Source: Gibbula magus (taxonomy: Eukaryota > Mollusca > Gastropoda > Trochida > Trochidae). Taken from it: 64,000 nucleotides of DNA. Below are positions 52,947-63,870 of this stretch, one piece after another; within the stretch, counting starts at the first letter, position 1; every line of letters begins with the position of its first letter. The notes beneath the pieces were generated by a model. The model searched no databases, was not told the origin of the DNA, and saw nothing but the letters and a program-made list of their open reading frames with translations. Location of the stretch: positions 21,619,523 to 21,683,522 of the forward strand of contig OW388301.1 of assembly GCA_936450465.1 (NCBI GenBank), in the 5' to 3' direction. The position numbers and the translations under genes are program-made.

Positions 52947-54003
52947 TTAGTCCTTCCTCAGCGAATTCCAAAGTGGGCGTTTGTACAACTGACCATCTAT
53001 GTACAGATTGTTGTACACAAGACGACAACGCTTGCCCTCCGATCTCGCTTGCTTCATTACAGTTATAAGGTGCTTTCTTTGTTCATTTATTGCAGCTGGG
53101 AACTGTTCATTCACGAAAATATTAGTTCCTTTCAGTTCCTTAGAACTCTTTAAAACTAGCTCTCTGTCCCTGTAGTTCTTGAAGTTCGCAATTATTGTCC
53201 TAGCCTGCTTATTTCTCCCACCTCTAGAACGATTTACCCTCCCGAATACCATCCACTGTACATCCTCTTCCGCGATCTTCATTTTCTGGATGAGTATCCC
53301 CCTCAGCACCTCCTCTGTATCCTCCGGCTCGGCATCTCCCTCCTCTGTCACCCCCACGAACAGAAGGTTGTCCCGCATGGAACAAGACTGTAGATCAACT
53401 AAGGCGTCGTTCTGCTTGGCGACTTCTGCTCCCAGACGCTCTAATTTCTCGTTAGGTTTTTTTTTTAGTCCACATTCTCTTGAAGCGCGCGTACATGGCC
53501 ACCTGTCACTTTATGGTTTTCTTGTATTTGATTTGAAAGTGCAATAAATCTACCCTCGTAGGTTCCAATCATAGTTTCTAAGTGATTTATTTCCCCTCCA
53601 TAAAATCAAGCTTCTTTAATGGTTGATGAATCGATGCAAGTTGCATTTCTTCACGATTCATCACTGCACCGAATTGACCCATGTCAATGGTTGTCGATTG
53701 CGGTAACTGGGTCACCGAGTGCATTCAGGGTTGCCCATGCATAAGTGACTGCATTGTGTTCATCAAACCAGAAGAAATAGATCCATGTGAGTGATTAAAG
53801 TTAGGTTGATTAAACTGTGCATTTGTGTTTTCTGGATTCATAGTGTCAAAAAGCAACGCAAGAGCCTCTTTAATGCAATCACTTGTCTCGGTAGCAGGTT
53901 GTCTACTCACATATGCATACGTGTCAATGCCTACCCGTCGGCTTGTTGTCAGTAGATATTTCTTCCAAATGCTTTGTTTTACCTTTTTTACCAGGATAGG
54001 CAA
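52947..54003 (-). pseudogene. LINE ORF1 (L1-transposase-22-like), broken
   Basis: On the - strand a first part (54003-53725) starts MPILVKKVKQSIWKK. After a frame break comes a coiled-coil stretch (EKLERLGAEVAKQNDALVDL), then the main body (53378-52947): MRDNLLFVGV, RTIIANFKNYRDRELVL, LKGTNIFVNEQFPA and YNNLYIDGQLYKR. This is the RRM-like and C-terminal module pattern of L1-type ORF1 RNA-binding proteins. The element's 5' end is near 54070. Confidence 0.75.
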
Positions 54004-54070
54004 GTACTGTGTTGTCAGTGATTCTCACACCTATTTTCCAGGACATAGATCACTGCAAGAGATCGTTTAG

Positions 54071-54590
54071 AGTTTTCGACGGAGCTCAATGCTTGTGTCT
54101 GCAGCCATACTCTGACGTCACATTCATCGTCTCATATGTTACAAGACTCTAAAACAATACCTTCCATTCACTCCTGTCGGAGCAAATTATCCGAGGAGTC
54201 CCCACCAATCGACATCTATCAACTCCAATCACCATGCAACAACTTCAAAGCCAACCACATCAACAATTGGCCTCTCTTGCAATCAACTGTAATTATTATT
54301 CGTTTAACAATTTCAATAAAGTCAATTGGTCTCCATCGTTTCATCATGTGTGTTTATTTACATCTTCAATAAAGCCTACATGCCATTGTTTATCTACTTA
54401 CTCTCCCTCATGTTTGTATTGCAAATCCTCATTGTATACCATTCTCATGCTTCACCCCCATCATGTTTGTATTACAAATGCCCACTGTGTACCATTCTCA
54501 TGCATATTAATCTCCCTGATTGAGTTTCCTCACCATTGTTTTGTTTGCTATATAAATGTACCACATTTTGTTATTTCCTTACATTCCACC
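54071..54590 (+). other. Repeat-derived region with 53-bp duplication
   Basis: tcatgtttgtattgcaaatc and a ccattctcatgc block occur at about 54408 and 54461 (period 53 bp). Open frames here are low-complexity and not credible. It leads into the hammerhead-like motif and may be the end of a retroelement. Confidence 0.4.
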
Positions 54591-54640
54591 TGATTAAGGA
54601 ATGAGTATGTACTCCGAAACGTCGTGTATATTCACATTAA
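54589..54640 (+). ncRNA. Degenerate hammerhead-ribozyme-like motif
   Basis: cctgattaaggaatgagtat and gtactccgaaacgtcgtg give the order CUGAN-x-A, a stem (gagta/tactc), then CGAAACGUC, as in the conserved core of hammerhead ribozymes carried by Penelope-like elements and other retroelements. The core G of CUGANGA is replaced by U, so cleavage activity is unlikely. The assignment is tentative. Confidence 0.35.
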
Positions 54641-54699
54641 AGAAGTTGTCATCCAGAAAATCTTCATGTTCTTGTGTATACCACTTCTAAATGCCCTTC

Positions 54700-55270
54700 A
54701 TAGACCTGAAGAGAAATAATGTAGGATTAACAGCAATAATGATTTGCAAGGTCAGGGACATTTGACTTACTGTCAAATAATGCTGACATGAATCGTGTTG
54801 ATGATAATCGAAACACAATTTCCCATCATGCATGCGCTGGAGGTAGCATGCACATAGTTGAACGTCTATTCATCTCAGAAAACATCAACAGTAGATACTA
54901 TATCTAGGGTTAACGGCAATAATGATTGCAGCTTGATTTGCAAAGTCAGAGATATTTGATTTCCTTTATTCAAACAACGCTGACGCTACCTTTGTTGATA
55001 ATGATCGATGTAGTGCATGTTGTGGAGGTAGAAGGCATATAGTTGAACATCTTCTCATCCCTGAAAACATCAACAGTAGAGGTCGGGTTCGGAGAACACC
55101 AATAATGAACGCAGCTGTAAATCCAAAGTCACAAGTATTTGACTTACTCTTGTCAAACAATGCCAATACAACTCATGTTGATAATAATGGGGCCTCATTG
55201 CTCCATCTTGCCCGTGCTTGAGGTAGCAAGCACATAGATGAAAGACCTTTATAACATCAACAGTAGAGGT
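54700..55270 (+). pseudogene. Ankyrin-repeat protein relic
   Basis: Three ~180-200-bp units, each equal to about two ankyrin repeats. Unit 1 has NADMNRVDDNRNTISHHACA and GGSMHIVERLFISENINSR. Unit 2 has NNADATFVDN and GGRRHIVEHLLIPENINSR. Unit 3 has RTPIMNAAVNPKSQVFDLLL, then ANTTHVDNNGASLLHLARA and a stop. The consensus (G-x-TPL-x-x-A ... A-x-x-x-x-x-D-x-x-G-x-x-x-LH-x-A) is clear, but stops and frameshifts occur in each unit. It may be a decayed host gene fragment or a transposon-captured piece. Confidence 0.7.
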
Positions 55271-55287
55271 CAATTCAAGAGAAACCA

Positions 55288-55505
55288 GGGCCGTGTTCAA
55301 GATAGGTTTCAAAGTAATCGCTCAATGAGCGATTACTTTTAAACCTATCTTGAACGCGATTGCTCAATGTAGCGCTACGTAGCAAGGCGAGCAAACTTCA
55401 AGGAATTTGCACTGTATCGTTCAAGAGAGAGTTAGCGCTACATTGAGCGCTACATTGAGCGCTACATTGAGCAATTTAAGCGCTCGCTGCTATTGAACGG
55501 AACCC
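55288..55505. mobile_element. Small TIR element with internal hairpin
   Basis: Bounded by gggccgtgttcaa and ttgaacggaaccc (imperfect TIRs). The left part is a hairpin with 26-bp arms and one mismatch (arms 55298-55323 and 55327-55352; key word aataatcgctc-like, stem caagatagg/cctatcttg). The right part repeats gcgctacattga three times at about 55434-55469. About 218 bp and non-coding. Confidence 0.7.
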
Positions 55506-55805
55506 AGAGTTCTGAATATAGCGATGTATCAGCTAAAGACACATTATGTGATATTATGATCAAACTTTCTGTTATACATGAACATATAAAAGATCAAAGT
55601 GAGAGACTTGATAGACTTGAGAGTGATCTGAGAAACCTTAGCAAAAAAATGAAGAATTTACAAATTGTGTTTTTAAGACTGAACGAATGAACACATCAGT
55701 CATTTAAAAACAAGAGAGTGAAATTGACTCACTGAATCGCGATTTGAGAGGAAAACAATATGAAATCACACTGTTAAAGGATAAACTTTGTGAGACATTG
55801 ATGGA
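55493..55805 (+). pseudogene. LINE ORF1-like coiled-coil fragment
   Basis: 65 codons with heptad pattern (SVIHEHIKDQSERLDRLESD, LRNLSKKMKNL). After a stop and frameshift it continues as QESEIDSLNRDLRGKQYE and LLKDKLCET. The coiled coil resembles the N-terminal part of L1/Tx1-type ORF1 proteins. A matching endonuclease start lies at 57385, so both may be one element split by the sequence between. Confidence 0.5.
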
Positions 55806-55837
55806 GACATAAATGTCCAAGTCAACTCATACAAAGG

Positions 55838-55899
55838 GTCAATGTTCCCGATTTTTGTCAATCAATATGTCAATGTTCCCGATTTTTGTCAATCAATAT
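55838..55899 (+). repeat. 31-bp perfect tandem duplication
   Basis: gtcaatgttcccgatttttg with tcaatcaatat occurs twice head-to-tail (55838-55868 and 55869-55899), just upstream of the palindrome array. Confidence 0.9.
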
Positions 55900-55939
55900 A
55901 TGGATGACCGCCGGAAACCATGCAATGTCACCGGCCTTT

Positions 55940-56260
55940 CTTTCGATGGCATGCCGTTTTTCTTAGACAAAAGATATTAGACGGCATGCCGTCTTTATAA
56001 GACAATATATAGTAGACGGCATGCCGTCTTTACAAGACAATATGTTTTAGATGGCATGCCGTCTTCATAAGACAATATGTTTAAGACGGCATGCCATCTT
56101 TGTAAGACAATATTTTTTCAGACGCCATGCCATCTTTTATACTTAAATTTCAAATAATGATGTCTCCCTTCTGACAATACAGACGGCATGCCGTCCAAAT
56201 TATTTAAAGATGGTATGCCCTCCTAAAGTATGTTTTTATTAGACGGCATGCCGTCTGATA
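55940..56260. repeat. Array of perfect 16-bp palindromes with 35-bp period
   Basis: The unit is AGACGGCATGCCGTCT, a perfect palindrome, followed by a ~19-bp AT-rich link containing aagacaatat. GGCATGCC cores start at 55948, 55983, 56018, 56053, 56088 and (GCCATGCC) 56124, i.e. 35, 35, 35, 35 and 36 bp apart, then irregularly at 56185, 56212 (GGTATGCC) and 56245; a tenth, isolated one is at 56621. Links resemble one another, so this is a satellite and not a CRISPR. No family name is known to me. Confidence 0.92.
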
Positions 56261-57384
56261 TCACAACATATGCCAAAATATCCCCATTTACTAAAAGAAA
56301 TGATTCTCTTAATAAAAGAAATGATAGACATGTTTTTGCATATCCGTATGATATAATATCTTATCTTTGAGTTTGCACTCTTTGAGTTAAATCCTTGGCA
56401 CAGATATTAAGATATTTCGATAAAATCACTACCGCTCCTCACTCTGCTTTTCAATGTTTTTGTCATTTTCTCTGGTCTTAAATAGATTACCTATCTTTTT
56501 GTAGTTCAGATCGTCAGAGGGAAGGGGGCATTTCTTGTTTCCAAAATGTTAAGCTTTGTCTGATCCTGTGTTCTCTATATGCTTGAATGAATGGTTAAGC
56601 TATCTTATAATGTTTAAGACGGCATGCCGTCGAAAATCAAGGACGGAAAGCCGACGTGTCCCTGACTGCTGGAGATTTGAAGGGAGGGGAGAGGAAGTTA
56701 ATAGGTACTTTGAGGACACAATGTAATATTTTGTTCAATTAACTTAAGATTTTGATTTAAGAGTTTGACAAATCATAGGACACAATCATTCAAAAATAAT
56801 CATTTAGAAGTGACAAGACTGTTGATAGTTTATATGATAAATACTTTTTTTCAGACTATTGTATCTCAATATATGTGATATTATTTTTAAAATTAGAATT
56901 AGTAAAAAACGACATATTTCTTATTTCGCTATATACACAAAAGCAAGATGGCAAAAACTCCGACAGAAACCTTCCTATAAAGCACTCAAAATGAGGTGAC
57001 TGTTTTCCTCCCTTTGCTTGACATATTATATAATTGGAAATAATTATTTAAATATTCACTGGATTAATTTTTGACAAACTTCTATGTATGCTGTCGATTT
57101 CTATGTATCTTCATTACCATAACGGCAGACTTTTAGTTGAACTTTCATTTTACATTTAAATAGCCCTGTGAGAGGGTATCAGTGTCACCACAATAACTCC
57201 CCCGAACAACGATGGAGGTCAATGTGTCTTTTTGTTTCTTTGTATTTATGTTATGATGTTTATATTTACTTTCAATTCTCCAAATAAGTTCTGATGACGC
57301 ACACAAAATGGGTCAGCTGTTTGTATATCAATCTACTATGACAATAAGATGCTAATTGCTATTTAATTCACATAATGTGATATG
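56261..57384. other. No recognised gene; one isolated palindrome at 56619-56632
   Basis: AT-rich sequence. The isolated gacggcatgccgtc at 56619-56632 belongs to the array family and is followed by a decayed copy, gacggaaagccgac (about 56642-56655). Confidence 0.45.
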
Positions 57385-57720
57385 GAACATAAACTTGCTA
57401 CTTTCTCTGCAAATTGTCATGGCTTAAATAATGAGAAAAACAGAATTGATGTGTTGAAAAAAGCGAAAAGTTAATATTTACTGTATTCACGATACACACT
57501 TTACTAACCGACTAGAGATATTTAAATTGATGTCTACGTGCATTCAACAAGCAGTGTGTAGTATTATTTTCATGTAACGAGGCATATTTAATTGGTAAAA
57601 CAAAGTATGTATTATTATGCATTGTTGATAAGTAGTAAGAGGACGATTGTTTGTAAATATAGAAATGACACATTGTCTTTTGTACTTGCAGATTTATATG
57701 ATGGAACTGTTATGTTTCCA
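57385..57720 (+). pseudogene. LINE endonuclease N-terminal fragment
   Basis: The frame reads KLATFSANCHGLNNEKNRID and VLKKAKS before a stop, matching the start of L1/Tx1-type endonucleases (T-x-N-x-x-G-L-N-x-x-x-K-R). Similarity then fades through frameshifts to about 57720. Confidence 0.55.
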
Positions 57721-60597
57721 TTTGATGTTTCTTCATCTTCGTATGTGAATCATGCTTTTGTCCTTTAATTTCATTGAAATTACTTTGTCGTTTGTCGATG
57801 ATTGTATTTGTGTGAATATATGCTAGTTTACAGGACATTTTGATTGTGTTGTTCTCATGTATAATATATATTGATAGTTATGTTGTTCAGTGTATTGATG
57901 AATTTATCTTTCAACGAAATTTAGTACTGATAACTTTGATAGGCATTGGATATGTTGAGATCATGAAGAATGAAGAACTATCTGTGAACAAGTAGTAGTA
58001 TATCCATATCTTTCTTTCTTGAACTTCAGTACCTTTGGATACAGTATCATGCTTCCGATACGTAATCAGTTTATTGTCTGATGGTGTGAATTCCATGTAT
58101 TGTTCATGATAGTTCATTTCTTCATCTTATGAGTCGAAAAATGGTACATAGCACAAGATGTTTTCAAAACAGAACAATGGTTGATTTCAGGTATGTATAT
58201 GCCCTATTTAAAAAAATTTTGAAGGTGACAAAGTCACTATTATTTGTCTATTATCATAAAGATGTAAATCAGAGGTTTCTTTATTACAATAGTGCGGATG
58301 TACTATCAGTCAAAGATTATCCTTTCCAAATGGGTCTAGAGGCATAGTATGAATGCTACAAGAAATTTGCGACTCTGTTGTCAGTTGTATGTGCACATAA
58401 AGAAAGGGTTATTGTATGTAGAGACGTGCCTTAAAGGTTGAGCTGTCACTAGTCTTTCAAAACAAAAATAAACTGTGTTTTTAAAAAAATTAAGATCATT
58501 ATCCCCAATGAGTAATGTGTACAGGAGCCTATTTATAAGTGATTCAATAAGTGTGTGGTTGAGCAAACATTATGACATTATAAACAGTTGCATGTACAAA
58601 CTTAACAGCAAAAAATGAGACTTACGTATTTAGAGACAGATAAGTTTTGCTGATGCTATGTACACATCTCATGCACAACCTCTATTGTTTTTCTTAAACA
58701 TGTCCAACTGTTTAAAAGTATATGACGAAGATGTTAACCTACTTAAATACTAATCAAATTGCATATTTAGGAAATGTACTAGTACAATTTCTAGTTCAAA
58801 ACCTAGATGTGCAACTGTCAACAACTGAAAACTAATGAAACGAGAGAACACTATGATGACGTCACAAGTGTAACTTATGTGATTTAAAACCATATGCATT
58901 TTAATATATATTGTATCAGAAATAAATGCAATTAATACCTGTACATCACATTAAACTTCTAAATATTGTTCATTTTGTTTAAGTCCACCAACCTATCTAT
59001 CATGGTCCCTTCAAAATATGTTTTACATTTTCAAACAAACTGATATAATGCAAACATCCAGGAAATGTATGTACATTAATTACGTATTAGCATATTGTAC
59101 AACCTTCTCTATGCTAAACTATATGTATGTTCAACGTGTGGTTGATATTTTATGAAACATGTAAAACCACGAGTGGAGATTGTATGACAGCTTCAATAAC
59201 TTTGAACGTTATATGAATTCATGCCATTGTCCCAGTTTGAAAGGTAAAATATTGGCTTAATTGCTGTTTTGTCTTTGGTACAATATATGAGCACGTAGTA
59301 TATTATGAAAAATCAATTGTGTTTAGACTTTATGCTTCCAAATTAAATGGCACCTTAGATGTGAAAGGGACTTTGACCAGGAATATTTTATGATTCGATT
59401 TCAAATGAAAAACTACTGTCACTTCTGTTTGTTCTAATGTCAAGTAAATATATATGTCAATGTCAACTTTATACTCTATCCAGTGATTATTTTACCAAAT
59501 ATACGGATTGTTTTGACTTGTTACCTTCAACAAAAATACTTTAATGTATCTTCAGTTTGAGTTTTAAAATGTTTCAAATATATCATCGTATTGAAAGTAG
59601 GCCTCCCCATGTACTTCAAACAATTTTTTTTATTGTTTAATTTGTTTAATTATTGATATCTTAATGCACTCTTGGATTCTGCTGAGTTTGATTATGTTAT
59701 GTCAAATCAGAATAAATATGGTTATAAACTTAATTTACTGATGACTTGAGCAATACACATTATATTTTTGCATTCAAAATATTTTAAAGTTCATAAATAA
59801 AATATCGAAGAATTTAACTGTAATTTTGTTTTAATTCTTGGCATGTCGGTAAGCATGCGTGCTGGGGGTGCCGGAAAACATCTGGTAGTAAGTAAAAAAG
59901 CTGAGTACATTTACATACTGTGTAAATAATGAGTACAACAACTACAGGAAATAGTATGTATTATATTTGTACAGCTAACAATTCATGCAAAGAATTCTGT
60001 AGTTAATTGTTAATAGAGTTTTTGAACTGGTTACAAATCCAGATTTCCCAGTTATTTCATATTTCACCACTCATATGCTACATGTAATAGGTTTGGCTCT
60101 AAGTGAAGGAGTTCAGACAAGGAAACTAAACTGACGTTCAATAGAAAGTATTACACTCAGTTGTATTTATCATATGTACAATTTTCAATGTAAAATTTCT
60201 GTTTTCGAATTCGTATTCAAAAAGTGAATGGTTATCCAAGAATTAAATCAGTCTAATAATACTTATACATCTTTTTTTTTTTAAATTTAAATTTATTTTT
60301 AAATGTCAAAATTACCCAAAATTATTTTGGATAAAGCACAACTGTTGATCGACATTTACTACATACTCTATATGGTTATCAATAAATGTGCCTCGTTCTG
60401 CACTCATTTACAATATTTTAAACATGGTAGGTGTCATGTTGGTGTAACTTTCATTTCTTAATCAAAACCGAGTGAGTGTTATAATTTATTTTGCTCGTTA
60501 GTTTAGCAAGGACAACAATAATACTTTCGGCATTCACAACAACAGACACAAATGTTCAATAATAGAAAATGGAAGGCTAAATTTGTTTGTGGTTATA
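57721..60597. other. No recognised gene
   Basis: About 2.9 kb of AT-rich DNA with short frames (58129-58347 +, 57911-58117 -, 58381-58566 -) that show no motif or splice context. Confidence 0.35.
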
Positions 60598-60812
60598 GTG
60601 TAAGGCTTTGGATCAATAACTCAACTATTCTACATGCAGTAAGATGCAATGTTTCACTGAATATCAGCCAATTACCACCCATGGGTTGTTAGTTGCAGCC
60701 GATTCTTGCAGGTTTCACCACAACATATAGCCGCAGTGGTGTAACATACTTTCTCCTTGCAATAATACTAACGGCCGTCTTATAAGTGAAATATTTTTTA
60801 AAGCAACGTTAA
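60598..60812 (+). mobile_element. tRNA-derived SINE, copy 5 (decayed)
   Basis: ttctacatgcagtaag, accacccatgggttgttagt, gcaggtttcaccacaacata, tttctccttgcaataatact and ggccgtcttataagtgaaat follow the family order with many changes. The right end runs into a TAGCACG MITE. Confidence 0.7.
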
Positions 60813-60952
60813 CCGGAAAGTAGCACGTTTTTTGTAAAAAAAAAATTTCAAATTTCCAATTTAAAATGATAGTTTATGACATGGTGACATTATTTTCCAA
60901 ATACATTTCATCAGCATATTGCAGCGAAAAAAAGTGATACCGTAGCTTTAAA
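60807..60952. mobile_element. TAGCACG-family MITE, copy 5 (short)
   Basis: 146 bp: ttaaccggaaagtagcacgt to aaagtgataccgtagcttta a. It has lost most of the internal part of the longer copies but keeps ttttccaaatacatttcatc, shared with the inverted copy near 41938-41960. Confidence 0.6.
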
Positions 60953-61990
60953 CCCCCATTGTCTCACCTTTTAGGAAAGAACGACTGTAGCTATAACAGA
61001 ATACTAATATTTGCTTTTATTTGTAGTCGAAACTAACATAGCAACATTGGTTTATTATACTAAACAGAAACCAGTTAAAATAAACATTCAGGGTCAACAG
61101 TTTGACTGAATGGATTTAGAATTTAACATGAACAATAAGAACTGTCATACTAACTTAAATGATTTATGATATGCATATCTGTACACTATATAGTCCAATA
61201 TAACATAGCGACTTACGAACTAGTGCCAGTTCGATCAATCATCATTCAGAGTTAACAGTTTGATTAAATAATAACAGTCGTTAATATGGACAATTACTCA
61301 GCTACCTTACTTATCTAACTGATTTATGCTATACATACATTTATTGAAACACTCTTAAAATTTGATCGATAACATTGTCAATCTACACAACATAATTAAG
61401 TTATAAACTGCTGTTTTTGGGGACATTGTGTATGTTAGTTTGGATCAATGAGGAGGAATCATCACAGTTTATCATATAAAACTGATTCAAAATGTGAGAG
61501 AGATTGACATACCATTTAACAAAGATGGAAGTAATCTGGCAACCCTCGAACACCCGAGGTTTCAACAATTTGTGTTGATTTATATGACATCAAAAGACAC
61601 TTGTTTGAGACATGATTTAAATGCAATATCTAAGATGTTCTTTATCTAGCACTCTTTTCTATTTAATCTCTACATATTCTGTAACCTGTACTCTCAAAAA
61701 TAGAGCTTATTACAAGTAAGTAATAAATGTAAGTATCGCTTGATATGTTTTGATTCACTTTTATAGTCAGTAAAATTTAAAGTATATTTTTAGAGAAAAA
61801 TATTTGAGAAATAAAGCTTGCATGGATTATAAAATACCCTTGTCATTACATGAAACAAGCTTAATGATAAAAATAGAAGAATATTTCATAATGGAAAAGC
61901 TCAATTCTATTAAATCCATTCAACTCAAAACAATGAATGTTATTATATAGCAGATGTGATATATATTTAAAAGACTCTCTTAATGAGATC
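60953..61990. other. No recognised gene
   Basis: AT-rich, with no coding signal. Confidence 0.35.
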
Positions 61991-62300
61991 AAACAGGGTC
62001 CTGGTTGCAGTCGTCAATGACCCACAATGGAGAGGAGCCAGTCTTTGTGACAGATCAACCCAACAATAATGAACCGGTCAAGTGACATTTCTCTATGATA
62101 GAGACGTTTCTCTCAGCGAGGTCGGACTATACTTCTCTCGACGACGTGCTGACAGAGTAACGAGATATAATATATACAGCTCAACCCATTCTCTCTGTAC
62201 ATAGACTACTCGGCCTCGTTATCGGTACATAGTTGTTCTGCTACTACAATAAAAAAAAACAGGACAGTGGTCTCGTTCCTAGTGAGATTTAAAGAGATGT
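61991..62300. other. Possible solo LTR or regulatory repeat
   Basis: GC-richer block with a tataatatatacagctca TATA-like stretch (about 62164), ctctctgtacataga downstream, and a late caataaaaaaaaacagg at 62247. This is the order promoter, then poly(A)-like signal, seen in LTRs, but no paired LTR, primer site or coding region was recognised. Confidence 0.25.
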
Positions 62301-62535
62301 GACAATTGAGATAAAATAAATTAAAATATATGGGAATATGTATTTAACCAATATAAACAATAAACAAAAGTATTTGGCAAATTTAGATTTATCAATTTCT
62401 ATTTCTACTAAATGAATTAATAAATATTCTAGTATATCACAATTTGTGCGTCATAAAGTTATCATCAAATACACTTTTTTTCTTTTATTACTTTATTATA
62501 TGATATATAGAGGAAAGCTTATTTTCTTGACAAAT

Positions 62536-62740
62536 ACCATGTTTGTCTCACCGAGATCATGAGATTAGATAAACATGGTAGTTGTAATGAAAACACCCCA
62601 TATATATTCTATTTGTCATATGACGGGCTTAAATTACTGGGATTTATCAGTAAAATAAACTGTCCATCAAGCTACAATGAAAATAACGTATATTTTCACT
62701 GTAACTTTTATTTACTGGGGTTTATATAATAAAGTGTTGG
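62536..62740 (-). repeat. Hairpin-bearing repeat family B, copy 2
   Basis: accatgtttgtctca pairs with ttagataaacatggt (62538-62581). The reverse complement carries gacaaacatggtatttgtca, aligning with gataaacatggtattagtca of copy 1 at 31665-31690, and both copies have a nearby gggat(c/t)tatca block. Confidence 0.5.
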
Positions 62741-63589
62741 AATGGTGTTAAATAATTGAATTATCTGGATATTGGACATTGGATATTAAAGTGTACAATC
62801 TTGTTATTGCCAGTTTATTACTTCAACCACTTGAATTCTGTGTATCACATAGCGTTTCCTATTGTGTTCAGGATATGATAAGTGGAAATTTTGCAACTAA
62901 GCTAGGGACCCGGATGAGAAAGGGCGTAGATGAGAGACCGTGCTAGTTAATAGAATCAACAGAAGTGGATGGTTAAATTACAAACATGGTGGCATCCAGG
63001 GTACATCTGCTGGATATGGACAGTGTACTTAACAGTTCTTAATTTCTGACGTGGACGAAAGGTAAATAATGTGCTTAGATAATGAAGTCATTTCCTTTGC
63101 ATAACTCACGCCACTCTCTCTTTCGCTAAATTGAGTCTTGTCTGTGCCAGAGATTTCTGATTGCACTACCAAATGGAGCTGTAGCTCGCTTGATACGCTA
63201 GCTAAGAAAACGTTGTCAAGTGTTAATGATGTCGCAAGTTATACTATTGGGGAAGTCTGTACTAATATGTTATAGTCATAAGTTTGAAAACTGTGCCCCA
63301 AAACTAAAACATATTGACATTGATTGTAGGTTTTAGTTCTTAATACTTGTATCCAGCTCTTATTTAATGTTTAGCACATTTTATCATCTCAATGATAACC
63401 CATTGGAAAAATATTCACGTCCTTCTTATGTTGTGACCCATGGCCGGCTAACAATGCATTGTTGGCGTTACTGAAAGAGCGTTCATTGAGAAGGGATGCT
63501 CCCTTTTAAACTCTACTCATTAAACAAATACTATTAAAATATGAGTAAAACAATAATAATTAAAATTATGTGATCTTGATGTGATGTTT

Positions 63590-63870
63590 TAATACCTATT
63601 GGCAGATGGGGACTATAATTATCCGATTTTGCTTCTTTCTATCCTATTTTTTGAGTGCCACAAAGGTAACGCCCTTATAAACGCTGTTTTTGCTCTCTTC
63701 TTCAGAACTTAACTTAACTGAAATACATACAACGCTGAAATGTTTGTGTAGGGACTCTGGCAAATGATGATTATAAATTGTAGATTTGGGGCTCTCTGAC
63801 ATGTCTAAAGGGCCACAGGGGTCTTCTTCTCCAGAACATAAAGGCCCAACAATGATGAATTCTTGTTTGA
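63590..63870 (+). repeat. Two decayed ~150-bp monomers
   Basis: gactataattatccgatttt ... gccacaaaggtaacgcc ... ctcttcttcagaac, then gattataaattgtagatttg ... gccacaggggtcttcttctccagaac. The spacing and the gtcttcttct word resemble the pearl-type monomers at 16600-16900. No tetranucleotide tract is present. Confidence 0.45.

Noticed and set aside
53179..53547. 122-codon + frame
   Set aside because: It lies opposite the LINE ORF1, whose coiled-coil and RNA-binding motifs are on the - strand.
55940..56260. CRISPR-like array
   Set aside because: The repeats are palindromic and regularly spaced, but the links resemble one another instead of being diverse spacers, there are no cas genes, and the context is eukaryotic.
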